Positions 27,812 through 36,558 of a stretch of DNA of 46,458 nucleotides are shown in pieces; the stretch's first letter is position 1, and every line of letters starts with the position of its first letter. Source of the stretch: Pseudonocardiaceae bacterium. GTDB lineage: Bacteria > Actinomycetota > Actinomycetes > Mycobacteriales > Pseudonocardiaceae. The stretch is from assembly GCA_009377865.1 (NCBI GenBank), contig WHTH01000033.1:1-46458 (forward strand). The letters are read 5' to 3'. The notes beneath the pieces were generated by a model that was not told the DNA's origin, made no database searches, and was given only the letters and a program-made list of their open reading frames with translations. The translations under genes and the position numbers were made by a program.

Positions 27812-29035
27812 TCAGCGGGTCTCGGCCAGCAGTTCGGCCATGCGAGCCACGCCGGCCTGCAGGTCCTCGTCACCGAGCGCATAGGACATCCGGAAGTACC
27901 CGGGTGTTCCGAACGCTTCGCCCGGAACCACCGCCACCTCGGCGTGCTCCAGCAGGGCCGCGGCCAGGTCGACGCTGGTCTCCACGGTCGTGCCGCGCAC
28001 CGAGCGGCCCAGCAGGTCGCGCACCGACGGGTAGGCGTAGAACGCGCCGCGCGGCTCCGGGCAGGTGACGCCGTCGATGCCGGCTAGCAGGTCGACGATG
28101 GTGCGGCGCCTGCGATCGAACGCCTCACGCATCTGCGCCACCGCGTCGAGCGGGCCCGAGACCGCGGCGATCGCCGCGCGCTGCGCCACGTTACAGACGT
28201 TGGAGGACAGGTGCGACTGCAGGTTGGTCGCGGCCTTCACGACATCTGAAGGCCCGACCATCCAGCCCACCCGCCAGCCGGTCATGGCGTAGGTCTTGGC
28301 CACCCCGTTGAGCACGACGCAACGATCTGTGATCTCGGGCGCCACGACGGGCATCGACGAGTGCTGCGCGCCGTCGTAGACCAGGTGCTCGTAGATCTCA
28401 TCGGTGATGACCCAGATGTCGTGCTCGGCGGCCCAGCGGCCGATCTCGGCGACCAGTTCGGGGGGCGCAACGGCGCCGGTGGGGTTCGACGGCGAGCACC
28501 ACAGCAGCACCTTGGTCTGCCCGGTGCGGGCGGCATCGAGCTGCTCGACGCTCGGCAGGTAGCCGCTCGACTCGTCGGTGTGCACGACCACCGGTGTTCC
28601 TCCCGCAAGGGAGATCGCCTCCGGGTAGGTGGTCCAGTAGGGGGCGGGCAGCAGTACCTCGTCGCCGGGGTCGACCAGCGTCGCGAATGCCTGGTAGACG
28701 GCCTGCTTGCCGCCGTTGGTCACCAGCACCTGGTCCGGTTCGGCCGCCAGTCCCGAGTCGCGCAGCGTCTTGGCCGCGATGGCCTCGCGCAGCTCGGGCA
28801 GCCCGGCGGCGGGGGTGTAGTGGTGGTTGCTCGGGTCGGAGCAGGCCGCGACGGCCGCATCGACGATGGCCGAGGGCGTGCCGAAGTCGGGCTCCCCGGC
28901 CCCGAACCCGATGACCGGTCGGCCCGCCGCACGCAGCTCCTTCGCCTTGGCGTCGACGGCGAGGGTCGCCGATTCGGCGATCCCGCCGACGCGAGCCGAG
29001 ATTCGACGGGAGGCGATGCTGTCGGGGGCTGCCAT
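27812..29035 (-). CDS. Aspartate/aromatic-type aminotransferase (class I, PLP)
   Basis: A fold-type I PLP aminotransferase, most like bacterial aspartate aminotransferase of the Ib group. Visible features are [46 protein letters not shown] and the PLP lysine in [13 protein letters not shown]. The Arg in YFRMSYAL near the C-terminus fits carboxylate binding. The ATG at 29035 gives 407 residues, the usual length; an upstream ATG would add 18 residues. It is convergent with hadB. A role in aspartate/glutamate metabolism is expected, but the exact acceptor is not certain. Confidence 0.9.
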   Translation of the reverse strand: MAAPDSIASRRISARVGGIAESATLAVDAKAKELRAAGRPVIGFGAGEPDFGTPSAIVDAAVAACSDPSNHHYTPAAGLPELREAIAAKTLRDSGLAAEPDQVLVTNGGKQAVYQAFATLVDPGDEVLLPAPYWTTYPEAISLAGGTPVVVHTDESSGYLPSVEQLDAARTGQTKVLLWCSPSNPTGAVAPPELVAEIGRWAAEHDIWVITDEIYEHLVYDGAQHSSMPVVAPEITDRCVVLNGVAKTYAMTGWRVGWMVGPSDVVKAATNLQSHLSSNVCNVAQRAAIAAVSGPLDAVAQMREAFDRRRRTIVDLLAGIDGVTCPEPRGAFYAYPSVRDLLGRSVRGTTVETSVDLAAALLEHAEVAVVPGEAFGTPGYFRMSYALGDEDLQAGVARMAELLAETR

Positions 29036-29250
29036 GGTCCGTATCATCGCAGACAATGCGGCGGATCGCCGGGATGCCCCATTACTCACGGTGCTGCTGT
29101 CATGTGACAGCAGCCCAGGCAGGTGGAACCGGCGCGCCGTGGTGTCCTACACTCTGAGTTCTGGGTTCACCAGCGGATCTCCCGTGCCCGGCGAAGGCCG
29201 GTTCAGGGTGGCTCGACGGTGCCCGCCCGTTGCGCCACCAGGCGTGTCGG

Positions 29251-29323
<73 letters not shown>

Positions 29324-29338
29324 CACGATGTGATCGAC

Positions 29339-29371
29339 CTTCGACGGAGTTTGGACTTCGACGGAGTCGAA
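29339..29371. repeat. Direct and inverted repeats between tRNA-Trp and secE
   Basis: The 12-mer CTTCGACGGAGT occurs twice, at 29339-29350 and 29356-29367. The second copy extends into a small hairpin, TTCGAC-GGA-GTCGAA (29357-29371). It could be a terminator or processing signal for tRNA-Trp, or a leader element for secE. Confidence 0.55.
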
Positions 29372-29415
29372 CGCGAGACCGAGTCGACATCTGGACGGCG
29401 AGTGGAGGAGTGGGC

Positions 29416-29814
29416 GTGAGCAACGACCGCGGCGCTGACGATGCGGCGGATCGAGAGGAGCGCTCCGAGAACGCCGGAGAAGCTCCCTCGCCGGCATCCA
29501 GGGCTGCGCGGCGGGAGCGCCGGGCCGGCTCCACGCGACCGGCCGGGACCGGGAAGTCCGGGCCTGCCACCGCTGCGGGGCGTCGTTCGACCGGGTCGGG
29601 AGATGACCGGGGCGCGGCCGGGTCGCCGTGGTCCCGGTTAGTCAGGTACCTCCGAGAGGTCGTCGCCGAGCTGCGGAAGGTCATCTGGCCGACCCGCAAA
29701 CAATTGGTGAACTACACCGCGGTGGTGCTGGTCTTCCTCGTCGTGATGGTGACGTTCGTGGCGCTGCTGGACATGGGCTTCGGGCGGGTCATCTTCTACG
29801 TATTCGGCGAGTGA
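29416..29814 (+). CDS. secE: Preprotein translocase subunit SecE
   Basis: SecE is the clamp subunit of the SecYEG channel. The conserved core is at the C-terminus: a short amphipathic helix with [20 protein letters not shown], then one membrane helix (about residues 103-125). The 132-residue product has an approximately 70-residue disordered, charged N-terminal extension, common in actinobacteria. GGAGGAG at 29404-29410 sits five bases before GTG 29416. It precedes nusG in the standard secE-nusG order. Confidence 0.96.
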   Translation: MSNDRGADDAADREERSENAGEAPSPASRAARRERRAGSTRPAGTGKSGPATAAGRRSTGSGDDRGAAGSPWSRLVRYLREVVAELRKVIWPTRKQLVNYTAVVLVFLVVMVTFVALLDMGFGRVIFYVFGE

Positions 29815-29917
29815 CACGGCCCGCCCGAGCGCCGGGGCCACACGGGCGTGCACTGTCATAACCGGAATCCGACCACCAGCGACACGACGACATGCACGAG
29901 AGGAAGCGAGACCGACT

Positions 29918-30793
29918 GTGACCTCCCACGACGGCGACGGCGGGCAGGAGCTCACCGGCCTGTCCGACACCGAGGTGTCCGAGGCCGTGCGGCACTCCGA
30001 CTCCCCGCATGTGCAGCACGCCGAGCCCGAACAGACGGGTGACACCGCCCCGGACGCGGATCGGGATGGCGCGACCGCGACGAACGAGGCTGCCGATGCC
30101 GAGGCCGGTACCGGCGCGGTCGCTTCGGGGGAGGCCACCGCGGCCGAGCCTGCCGACCCCGTCGACGAGGGGCCTGCCGACCCCGTCGAGGAACTGCGGG
30201 CGGCGTTGCAGCGCGCTCCCGGCGACTGGTATGTCGTGCACTCCTATGCCGGTTACGAGAACAAGGTCAAGACGAACCTGCAGACCCGGGTGCAGACCCT
30301 CGACGTAGAGGACTTCATCTTCCAGGTCGAGGTGCCCACCGAAGAGGTCACCGAGATCAAGAACGGCCAGCGCAAGCTGGTGCAGCGCAAGGTGCTGCCC
30401 GGCTACATCCTGGTGCGGATGGAGCTCAACGACGCTTCCTGGAGCGCCGTGCGCAATACCCCGGGTGTCACCGGCTTCGTCGGTGCGACCTCCCGGCCCT
30501 CACCGCTCACGCTCGACGATGTGCTGAAGTTCCTCGCGCCACAGGTGGAGCAGCCGAAGTCTGCCGCGGCATCGGGAGGCAAGCAGGCCGCGCAGGCCGG
30601 TGCGCCCAAGCAACCCGTCGAGGTCGACTTCGAGGTCGGCGAGTCGGTGACGGTCATGGACGGCCCGTTCGCCACGTTGCCCGCCACGATCAACGAGGTC
30701 AACGCAGACGCCCAGAAGCTCAAGGTCCTGGTGTCGATCTTCGGCCGGGAGACACCGGTCGAGCTCTCGTTCAGCCAGGTCTCCAAGATCTGA
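29918..30793 (+). CDS. nusG: Transcription termination/antitermination factor NusG
   Basis: NusG binds RNA polymerase and modulates pausing, termination and coupling to translation. The NGN domain starts near residue 100 ([17 protein letters not shown]) and includes [13 protein letters not shown]. The C-terminal KOW domain contains [19 protein letters not shown]. Before the NGN domain lies an acidic, Ala-rich tail of about 95 residues that ends in an 8-residue tandem repeat around PADPV. This makes the protein 291 residues against about 180 in E. coli, as in other actinobacteria. It starts at GTG 29918 with AGAGGAAG upstream. Confidence 0.96.
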   Translation: MTSHDGDGGQELTGLSDTEVSEAVRHSDSPHVQHAEPEQTGDTAPDADRDGATATNEAADAEAGTGAVASGEATAAEPADPVDEGPADPVEELRAALQRAPGDWYVVHSYAGYENKVKTNLQTRVQTLDVEDFIFQVEVPTEEVTEIKNGQRKLVQRKVLPGYILVRMELNDASWSAVRNTPGVTGFVGATSRPSPLTLDDVLKFLAPQVEQPKSAAASGGKQAAQAGAPKQPVEVDFEVGESVTVMDGPFATLPATINEVNADAQKLKVLVSIFGRETPVELSFSQVSKI

Positions 30794-30809
30794 CCGGCGC
30801 CGCTGGTCG

Positions 30810-30836
30810 GGGGCCGCCCGTTCGAACGGCGGCCCC
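30810..30836 (+). terminator. Hairpin in the nusG-rplK gap (possible terminator or leader structure)
   Basis: Arms GGGGCCGCC (30810-30818) and GGCGGCCCC (30828-30836) pair perfectly over nine bases around CGTTCGAAC, which is itself largely self-complementary. It lies 17 bases after nusG and 20 bases before rplK. It could partly terminate secE-nusG transcripts or be part of the rplKA leader; there is no T tract. Confidence 0.5.
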
Positions 30837-30856
30837 GCACGTCCGAGGAAGGAACC

Positions 30857-31288
30857 ATGCCACCGAAGAAGAGAAGGCTCGCGGCCACCGTGAAGATCGC
30901 GCTGGAAGCGGGCACCGCCAACCCCGCGTCGGTCGGCCAGGCGCTGGGGCCGCACGGCCTGAACATCATGGAGTTCTGCAAGGCCTACAACGACCGCACG
31001 CAGAACAGCCGCGGCGAGGTCGTGCCCGCCGTGATTTCGGTCTTCGAGGACCGGTCGTTCGACTTCGTGCTGCGGACTCCGCCAGCCTCGGCACTGCTGC
31101 TCAAGGCCGCCTCGCTGAACAAGGGTTCGGCCGAGCCGGCCAAGAACAAGGTCGGCCGGGTCGACCGGGAGCAGCTGCGTGCGATCGCCGAGCGCAAGCA
31201 GGAGGACCTCAACGCGAACGACGTCGACTCCGCGATCAAGATCATCGCCGGCACGGCGCGGTCGATGGGTATCACGGTCGTCGACTGA
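30857..31288 (+). CDS. rplK: 50S ribosomal protein L11
   Basis: L11 binds the GTPase-associated region of 23S rRNA and is needed for elongation-factor and stringent-response signalling. The 143-residue product has the N-terminal domain with [18 protein letters not shown] and the rRNA-binding C-terminal domain ending in [23 protein letters not shown] precedes ATG 30857. It is paired with rplA downstream. Confidence 0.97.
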   Translation: MPPKKRRLAATVKIALEAGTANPASVGQALGPHGLNIMEFCKAYNDRTQNSRGEVVPAVISVFEDRSFDFVLRTPPASALLLKAASLNKGSAEPAKNKVGRVDREQLRAIAERKQEDLNANDVDSAIKIIAGTARSMGITVVD

Positions 31289-31369
31289 GACCTGCCCATA
31301 CTGGGACCCGCCCGAAACCGAGACCCGCCCAATACCGAGACCCCCAGTGGGAGGGCCAGGCGCTGGCCC
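31287..31369. repeat. Short tandem repeats and hairpin in the rplK-rplA spacer
   Basis: A GAGACC(C/T)GCCC-type unit of 16-17 bases repeats imperfectly three times, with a fourth partial copy, between 31287 and about 31345. It is followed by a perfect 7-bp hairpin, GGGCCAG-GCG-CTGGCCC (31353-31369). The spacer is long for an L11-L1 operon. A role as an L1 feedback site is possible but not shown by the sequence. Confidence 0.55.
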
Positions 31370-31404
31370 GGGACCACGACTGATCCGTATCGGAGGACAG
31401 TGAC

Positions 31405-32130
31405 ATGAAGCGCAGCAAGGCCTACCGCATGGCCGCTGAGCAGATCGATACCAGCCGGCTCTACACCCCGCTGGAAGCTGCCGCTCTGGCCAAGGCGACC
31501 TCTCCGACGAAGATGGACGCGACCGTCGAGGTGGCGATACGGCTGGGCGTCGACCCCCGCAAGGCCGACCAAATGGTCCGAAGCACCGTGAACCTGCCAC
31601 ACGGCACCGGCAAGACCGTCCGCGTGATCGTGTTCGCCACCGGCGACAAGGCGACCGAGGCCGAGGCAGCCGGTGTCGACGTGGTGGGCTCGGAGGACCT
31701 CATCGAGCGCATCCAGGGCGGATGGCTGGAGTTCGATGCCGCGGTCGCGACTCCGGACCAGATGGCCAAGGTCGGCCGGATCGCCCGCATCCTCGGGCCG
31801 CGCGGGCTCATGCCCAACCCGAAGACCGGCACCGTGACCCCGGACGTCACCAAGGCCATCACGGAGATCAAGGGCGGTAAGATCAACTTCCGGGTGGACA
31901 AGCAGGCGAACTTGCACATGATCATCGGCAAGGCGTCGTTCGACGTCGAGCAGCTCGTCGAGAATTACGCCGCAGCGCTCGACGAGGTGCTTCGTGCCAA
32001 GCCGTCAGCGGCCAAGGGACGCTACGTCAAGCGGGTCACGTTCTCGACCACGATGGGGCCCGGCATTCCGGTCGACCCGAACCGGATGCGAAACCTCCTC
32101 GTCGACGAGGCGGTCGCAGCCACCGCCTAA
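31405..32130 (+). CDS. rplA: 50S ribosomal protein L1
   Basis: L1 binds 23S rRNA at the L1 stalk and usually represses its own operon. The 241-residue product shows the family segments [34 protein letters not shown] and [19 protein letters not shown] at 31392-31396 precedes ATG 31405. The stop is TAA. The following 457 bases hold repeats, a promoter and the L10 leader. Confidence 0.97.
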   Translation: MKRSKAYRMAAEQIDTSRLYTPLEAAALAKATSPTKMDATVEVAIRLGVDPRKADQMVRSTVNLPHGTGKTVRVIVFATGDKATEAEAAGVDVVGSEDLIERIQGGWLEFDAAVATPDQMAKVGRIARILGPRGLMPNPKTGTVTPDVTKAITEIKGGKINFRVDKQANLHMIIGKASFDVEQLVENYAAALDEVLRAKPSAAKGRYVKRVTFSTTMGPGIPVDPNRMRNLLVDEAVAATA

Positions 32131-32141
32131 CCCGCCATTGC

Positions 32142-32280
32142 ACACGCCGTGACGGGTCCCTTTACTGCGTCTGCTCCTCTGGCCACGCCGTGAAGGGTCC
32201 CTACGGTGCCTCGGAGGCCGTGAAGGGTTCCTTCGCGGCATCGCGGCTGCACCCGGTCGCACCGTAGGGGCCCTTCGCAA
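32142..32280. repeat. Array of degenerate GCCGTGAAGGGTCCCT-type repeats
   Basis: Four related units lie within 140 bases: 32146-32165, 32187-32206 and 32217-32239 in direct orientation, and 32261-32280 inverted. The shared core is GCCGTGAAGGGTCCCT, with one to three changes per copy. AAGGGTCCCTT is nearly self-complementary, so units can form small hairpins, and direct and inverted units can pair. It is not a CRISPR: spacers are short and irregular. It looks like a dispersed actinobacterial intergenic repeat upstream of the rplJ promoter. Confidence 0.7.
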
Positions 32281-32299
32281 CGAGTGGCGTGGGGTGGGC

Positions 32300-32329
32300 T
32301 TGGAGCGCCGCCGACCGGCCGAGTACGCT
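32300..32329 (+). promoter_or_regulatory. Candidate rplJL promoter
   Basis: TTGGAG (32300-32305) and TACGCT (32324-32329) are spaced by 18 bases and resemble a housekeeping sigma promoter. They lie just upstream of the L10 leader, where transcription should begin. No experimental start is known to me. Confidence 0.5.
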
Positions 32330-32340
32330 GCGCAGCGATT

Positions 32341-32440
32341 CCACCGAAGACCGCTGGCCGTCCGTGCATCCGCACGGATCGAAGGGCCCCGCAGTAGCGG
32401 GCGGCCCGCGCAGGAGGACGAGGTCGCCATCCGGTGAGCG
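32341..32440 (+). ncRNA. Ribosomal protein L10 leader (cis-regulatory mRNA)
   Basis: The segment CCGAAGACCGCTGG, a perfect hairpin TCCGTGC-ATCC-GCACGGA (32361-32378), and the downstream GCGGGC...CCGCGCAGGAGGACG match the actinobacterial L10-leader pattern known from upstream of rplJ. L10(L12)4 is expected to bind here and repress rplJL. The match is from memory of the family pattern; covariance scoring was not possible. Confidence 0.8.
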
Positions 32441-32458
32441 CGCTGCGCGCCGCCCCTG

Positions 32459-32485
32459 ACGCCCCGGCCTACTGCGCCGGGGCGT
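32459..32485 (+). terminator. Attenuator hairpin upstream of rplJ
   Basis: Perfect 10-bp arms ACGCCCCGGC (32459-32468) and GCCGGGGCGT (32476-32485) enclose a 7-base loop, followed by TCGTCGTCTCC. Placed after the L10 leader and about 100 bases before rplJ, it fits an attenuator that tunes L10/L12 synthesis. Confidence 0.7.
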
Positions 32486-32587
32486 TCGTCGTCTCCAGGG
32501 CACCCGAGATCGGCCAGCCGGGGATGTCCAGTCAGGTGAGACCCGTGTGCAGGGTCGAGCCATTGAGTAGAGAGGAGGCGACGATCC

Positions 32588-33121
32588 TTGGCCAAGCAGG
32601 ACAAGGTCGACGCCGTCGCCGAGATCGCGGGCCGGTTTCGTACCGCGACGGCTGCGGTGGTGACCGAGTACCGCGGCCTGTCGATGCCCCAGCTCGTGGC
32701 GCTGCGCCGTGCGCTCGGCGACAACGTCAAGTACCGGATCGCGAAGAACACGCTGGTCTCCCGCGCTGCGGCGGACGCCGGCGCTGACGGCCTGCAGGAG
32801 CTGTTCGTGGGCCCCACCGCGATCGCCTTCGTGAACGGCGAGCCGGTGGAGGCGGCGAAGACGCTGCGCAACTTCGGCCGCGAGCACCGCGCGCTGGTCA
32901 TCAAGGGTGGCTACATGGACGGCCGATCGATGACCGTCGCCGAAGTCAACGAGCTCGCGGACCTGGAGTCCCGTGAGGTGCTGCTCGGCAAGCTCGCGGG
33001 GGCGATGAAGGGCAACCTGTCCAAGGCTGCCGGGCTGTTCGCCGCGCCCGCCTCCCAGGTCGCACGGATGGCGGCCGCGCTGCAGGAGAAGAAGGGTGAC
33101 GCGGAGCCCGGCTCCGACTGA
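32588..33121 (+). CDS. rplJ: 50S ribosomal protein L10
   Basis: L10 anchors L7/L12 dimers to the ribosomal stalk. The 177-residue product has the usual N-terminal rRNA-binding domain ([29 protein letters not shown]) and a C-terminal helix for L7/L12. It starts at a TTG (32588), supported by GGAGG at 32574-32578 nine bases upstream; there is no in-frame ATG or GTG that would keep the conserved AKQDKV start. Synthesis is probably controlled by the L10 leader. Confidence 0.96.
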   Translation: MAKQDKVDAVAEIAGRFRTATAAVVTEYRGLSMPQLVALRRALGDNVKYRIAKNTLVSRAAADAGADGLQELFVGPTAIAFVNGEPVEAAKTLRNFGREHRALVIKGGYMDGRSMTVAEVNELADLESREVLLGKLAGAMKGNLSKAAGLFAAPASQVARMAAALQEKKGDAEPGSD

Positions 33122-33219
33122 CGACCAAACCTGGCCACCACAAGCCTGGCCACCGCCGCAAACCCATGCCGGTCCCTGCCGACACCGCTGATCACCGCAG
33201 GAGTAAGGAGAACGCCACC

Positions 33220-33612
33220 ATGGCGAAGATGTCCACCGACGAGCTGCTCGACGTGTTCAAGGAGATGACACTGCTCGAGCTGTCCGACTTCGTGAAGCAG
33301 TTCGAAGAGACCTTCGACGTCACTGCGGCTGCGCCGGTCGCAGCCGCGGCCCCCGCTGCCGGGGGCGAGGGTGCCGCGCCGGCCGCCGAGGAGGAGCAGG
33401 ACGAGTTCAACGTCGTGCTCGACTCCGCGGGAGACAAGAAGATCCAGGTCATCAAGGTGGTCCGCGAGCTCGTCACCGGACTGGGGCTCAAGGAGGCCAA
33501 GGACCTGGTCGAGAGCGCCCCGCAGCCGATTCTGGAGGCTGCGAGCAAGGAGCAGGCCGACGCCGCGAAGGCGAAGCTCGAGGAGGCCGGGGCTGCCGTC
33601 AGCCTCACCTGA
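33220..33612 (+). CDS. rplL: 50S ribosomal protein L7/L12
   Basis: L7/L12 forms the flexible stalk that recruits translation GTPases. The 130-residue product has the N-terminal dimerisation domain ([20 protein letters not shown]), an Ala/Pro-rich hinge (about residues 38-62) and the C-terminal domain with [26 protein letters not shown] at 33205-33210 precedes ATG 33220 by nine bases. It is followed by a strong terminator hairpin. Confidence 0.97.
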   Translation: MAKMSTDELLDVFKEMTLLELSDFVKQFEETFDVTAAAPVAAAAPAAGGEGAAPAAEEEQDEFNVVLDSAGDKKIQVIKVVRELVTGLGLKEAKDLVESAPQPILEAASKEQADAAKAKLEEAGAAVSLT

Positions 33613-33633
33613 TCGGGCGAGCGCGAGCGTGTT

Positions 33634-33664
33634 GTCGGGGCGGGGCCGGGCGCCCCGCCCCGAC
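33634..33664 (+). terminator. Terminator after rplL
   Basis: A 13-bp perfect stem (33634-33646 with 33652-33664), reading GTCGGGGCGGGGC and its complement, encloses a 5-base loop. It starts 22 bases after rplL and is followed by GTGTGTT. It separates the ribosomal genes from the mce operon. Confidence 0.85.
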
Positions 33665-33703
33665 GTGTGTTACGCCCCGTGTCGACACGCCGGTGCCGCC
33701 GCA

Positions 33704-33788
33704 GTTACTCTACCGATCAGTAACCGCCGACCGTGATGCTCGTAGGCGACGCGAACGCATAACGTGAGCACACCCTGCGATAGCTCAC
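33704..33788. promoter_or_regulatory. Candidate operator region upstream of the mce operon
   Basis: Two inverted repeats lie in the 180 bases before mkl. GTTACT and AGTAAC (33704-33709 and 33719-33724) are spaced by nine bases, and GTGAGC and GCTCAC (33764-33769 and 33783-33788) by 13 bases. Such sites could bind a TetR- or GntR-type regulator of lipid import. No regulator gene lies next to them, and I see no confident promoter boxes. Confidence 0.4.
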
Positions 33789-33843
33789 TCGGACGGGTGG
33801 TCGAAGGGCATGGTGATGACGCTTGCCGCAGCTAGGAGGACCA

Positions 33844-34926
33844 GTGAGCGGCGTTGAAGTGACAGTCGAGGGGCTGTCGAAGTCCTTCGGGCGCGCGAAC
33901 ATCTGGTCGGACGTGACGCTGACACTGCCGCCGGGGGAGATCAGCGTGCTGCTGGGCCCGTCGGGAACGGGCAAGTCGGTGTTTCTCAAGTGCCTGATCG
34001 GGCTGCTCAAGCCCGAGCGCGGGAAGATCGTCATCCACGACACCGACCTGGTCCGTACCAGTGAGAGCAAGCTCTATGAGATCCGCAAGCTGTTCGGGGT
34101 GCTGTTCCAGGACGGTGCGCTGTTCGGGTCGATGAACCTCTACGACAACGTCGCGTTCCCGTTGCGCGAGCACACGAAGAAATCAGAGTCGCAGATCCGT
34201 GACATCGTCGCGGAGAAGATGGACATGGTCGGGCTCGGCGGGGACGAGACCAAGTTGCCCGGCGAGATCTCCGGGGGGATGCGAAAGCGCGCCGGGCTGG
34301 CGCGGGCACTGGTGCTCGATCCCGAGATCATCTTGTTCGACGAGCCGGACTCGGGGCTGGACCCGGTCCGCACCGCCTACCTCAACCAGCTCATCGTCGA
34401 CCTGAACGCGCAGACCGACTCGACTTTCCTGATCGTCACCCACGACATCAACACCGCCCAGACGCTGCCCGACAACATGGGCATCATGTACCACCGTCAT
34501 CTGGCGATGTTCGGCCCGCGGGAGCTGTTGCTGACGTCCGAGGACCCGGTGGTCTCGCAGTTCCTCAACGGCCGTCGGGAGGGCCCGATCGGTATGTCGG
34601 AGGAGAAGGACACCGATGAGCGGGCCGCGGAGGGTGATACTGAGCAGGCCGAGCTGCCGCCACTCCAGCCGCAGCTCAAGCCGCTGAACGGGGTGGAACG
34701 CAAGGCGGCCGGGCGGCGTCTGGAGCGGGTCATCGGGACGCTGCAGACGCTGCCCGAGCGGGCGCAGCAAGCCATCACCGAGAGCCTGACCGACGACGAA
34801 CGACGCCGCTACGGCGTCAACGGTGGCGCCCCGGAGCGGGCGCAGGCCCGCTCGCCGGTGGCCATGCCGGTGGTGGGCCACGAGCAGCGCCACTCCCGCT
34901 GGCCGTTCTCGCGGGAGCGGTCGTGA
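33844..34926 (+). CDS. mkl: Mce transporter ATPase (Mkl/MceG-like)
   Basis: This is the ATPase that powers Mce lipid import. The 360-residue protein has Walker A GPSGTGKS (residues 38-45), signature SGGM (143-146), Walker B FDEP with D166/E167, and the switch His in THD (200). About 110 residues beyond the ABC domain, ending in a charged tail, are characteristic of actinobacterial Mkl. AGGAGGA lies just before GTG 33844. The stop overlaps the first permease gene as GTGA, so the ATPase here is in the same operon as its permeases. In Mycobacterium, mkl at this locus stands apart from any mce operon. Confidence 0.93.
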   Translation: MSGVEVTVEGLSKSFGRANIWSDVTLTLPPGEISVLLGPSGTGKSVFLKCLIGLLKPERGKIVIHDTDLVRTSESKLYEIRKLFGVLFQDGALFGSMNLYDNVAFPLREHTKKSESQIRDIVAEKMDMVGLGGDETKLPGEISGGMRKRAGLARALVLDPEIILFDEPDSGLDPVRTAYLNQLIVDLNAQTDSTFLIVTHDINTAQTLPDNMGIMYHRHLAMFGPRELLLTSEDPVVSQFLNGRREGPIGMSEEKDTDERAAEGDTEQAELPPLQPQLKPLNGVERKAAGRRLERVIGTLQTLPERAQQAITESLTDDERRRYGVNGGAPERAQARSPVAMPVVGHEQRHSRWPFSRERS

Positions 34927-35714
34927 CCACGCGCCCGGACGTGCTCGTCAGGGGCACGAACGGGCTGCGCCAGACGGGCAGGCTGTTCGCGCTGGCGCTC
35001 GACGTCGCCAGGGCCACGTTTGCGCGACCGTTCCAGTTGCGCGAGTTCATCGAGCAGACCTGGTTCGTCACCAAGGTCTCGGCGCTGCCCACGGCACTGT
35101 TCACGATCCCGTTCGGGGCGACGATCGCGCTGCTGCTGGCCGAGCTGACCCGGCAGTTCGGCGCGCAGTCGTTCACCGGCGCGGGCAGCGTGCTGGCGAT
35201 CGTGCAGCAGGCCGCGCCGATCGTCACCGCGCTGATCATCGCGGGCGCCGGCGGCTCGGCGGTCTGCGCCGATCTCGGGGCGCGCACCATCCGCGAGGAG
35301 ATCTCGGCGATGGAGGTGCTCGGTATCTCCCCGATCCAGCGCCTCGTCGTGCCACGGGTGCTGGCCATGATGCTGGTCGCGGTGGTGCTCAACGGCCTCG
35401 CCACCGTCGTCGGGGTGGCGGGCGGGTACTTCTTCAACGTGATCATCCAGGACGGCACACCGGGCGCCTACATCGCCAGCTTCACCACGATCGCACAGGT
35501 CTCCGACATCTGGGTCAGTGAGCTCAAGGCCATGATGTTCGGGTTCACCGCGGGCATCGTCGCCGCCTACCGGGGCCTGAACCCGCCGCCCGGGCCCAAG
35601 GGTGTCGGCGACGCGGTCAACCAGTCCGTGGTCATCTCCTTCGTGCTGGTCTACCTGATCAACCTGGTGGTGACCGGCATCTACCTCGAGATCGTGCCGC
35701 CGAAGGGATCGTGA
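34923..35714 (+). CDS. yrbEA: Mce permease YrbEA (MlaE family)
   Basis: This is an MlaE-type integral membrane permease of the Mce lipid importer, 263 residues with about five or six hydrophobic segments. The ATPase-coupling segment REEISAMEVLGISPIQRLV followed by PRVLA is the MlaE-family hallmark. It starts at a GTG overlapping the mkl stop. It pairs with the second permease, which starts four bases after its stop. Confidence 0.94.
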   Translation: MTTRPDVLVRGTNGLRQTGRLFALALDVARATFARPFQLREFIEQTWFVTKVSALPTALFTIPFGATIALLLAELTRQFGAQSFTGAGSVLAIVQQAAPIVTALIIAGAGGSAVCADLGARTIREEISAMEVLGISPIQRLVVPRVLAMMLVAVVLNGLATVVGVAGGYFFNVIIQDGTPGAYIASFTTIAQVSDIWVSELKAMMFGFTAGIVAAYRGLNPPPGPKGVGDAVNQSVVISFVLVYLINLVVTGIYLEIVPPKGS

Positions 35715-35718
35715 CGAC

Positions 35719-36558
35719 ATGGCCACCGTGACGCGCCGTGCCCGCGATGCGGCGAGGACGCCGCTGAAGACCCTCGACGATCTCGGCGACCAGCTGTCGC
35801 TCTACGGGCGGGCACTGGGCTGGGGACCGCGCACCGTCCGGCGCTACAAGAAGGAGATCGCGCGGTTGCTGGCCGAGGTCAGCTTCGGCTCGGGAGCGCT
35901 GGCCGTCATCCTCGGCACCGCGGGTGTGATGGCCGCGCTGTCACTGTTCGTCGGCAGCCTGGTGGGCCTGCAGGGCTACCGCGGCCTCGACGCACTGGGC
36001 ACCGAGGCGTTGACGGGCTTCATCACCGCGTACTTCAACACCCGCGACATCGCCCCGCTCATCGCGGGGACGGCGCTGACAGCGACCGTCGGTGCCGGTT
36101 ACACCGCCCAGCTCGGCGCCATGCGGATCTCCGAGGAGATCGACGCGCTCGAGGTGATGGCCGTTCCCAGCGTGCCATTCCTCATCACGACGCGGGTCAT
36201 CGCCGGGTTCCTCGCGGTGATCCCGATGTACGTGATCGGGCTGCTGTGCTCCTACGCCGCGGCGCGGTTGAACGTGACGCTGGTCAACGGGTTACCCGGC
36301 GGGACCTACGACCACTACTTCGACCTGTTCCTGCCGCCCGGTGACGTGCTCTGGTCGTTCGTCAAAGTGCTGTCATTCGCGCTTGCGATCATCCTGATCC
36401 ACTGCCACTACGGATACCGCGCCACGGGCGGGCCCGCTGGTGTCGGCATCGCCGTCGGCCGGTCGGTGCGCGCCTCGCTGGTCACCATCGCCATCCTGGA
36501 CTTCTTCCTCACGCTGGCCATCTTCGGCACCAGCACGTCGGTGCGGGTGGCCGGATGA
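35719..36558 (+). CDS. yrbEB: Mce permease YrbEB (MlaE family)
   Basis: The second MlaE-type permease, 279 residues with about five or six hydrophobic segments. The coupling helix MRISEEIDALEVMAVPSV is clear. About 55 hydrophilic residues precede the first membrane segment. YrbEA and YrbEB are thought to form the membrane channel of the complex. The ATG starts just after yrbEA, and the stop overlaps mceA by four bases. Confidence 0.94.
   Translation: MATVTRRARDAARTPLKTLDDLGDQLSLYGRALGWGPRTVRRYKKEIARLLAEVSFGSGALAVILGTAGVMAALSLFVGSLVGLQGYRGLDALGTEALTGFITAYFNTRDIAPLIAGTALTATVGAGYTAQLGAMRISEEIDALEVMAVPSVPFLITTRVIAGFLAVIPMYVIGLLCSYAAARLNVTLVNGLPGGTYDHYFDLFLPPGDVLWSFVKVLSFALAIILIHCHYGYRATGGPAGVGIAVGRSVRASLVTIAILDFFLTLAIFGTSTSVRVAG

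Noticed and set aside
32142-32280. CRISPR array
   Set aside because: Units are degenerate, spacing is irregular and short, one unit is inverted, and no cas genes are present.
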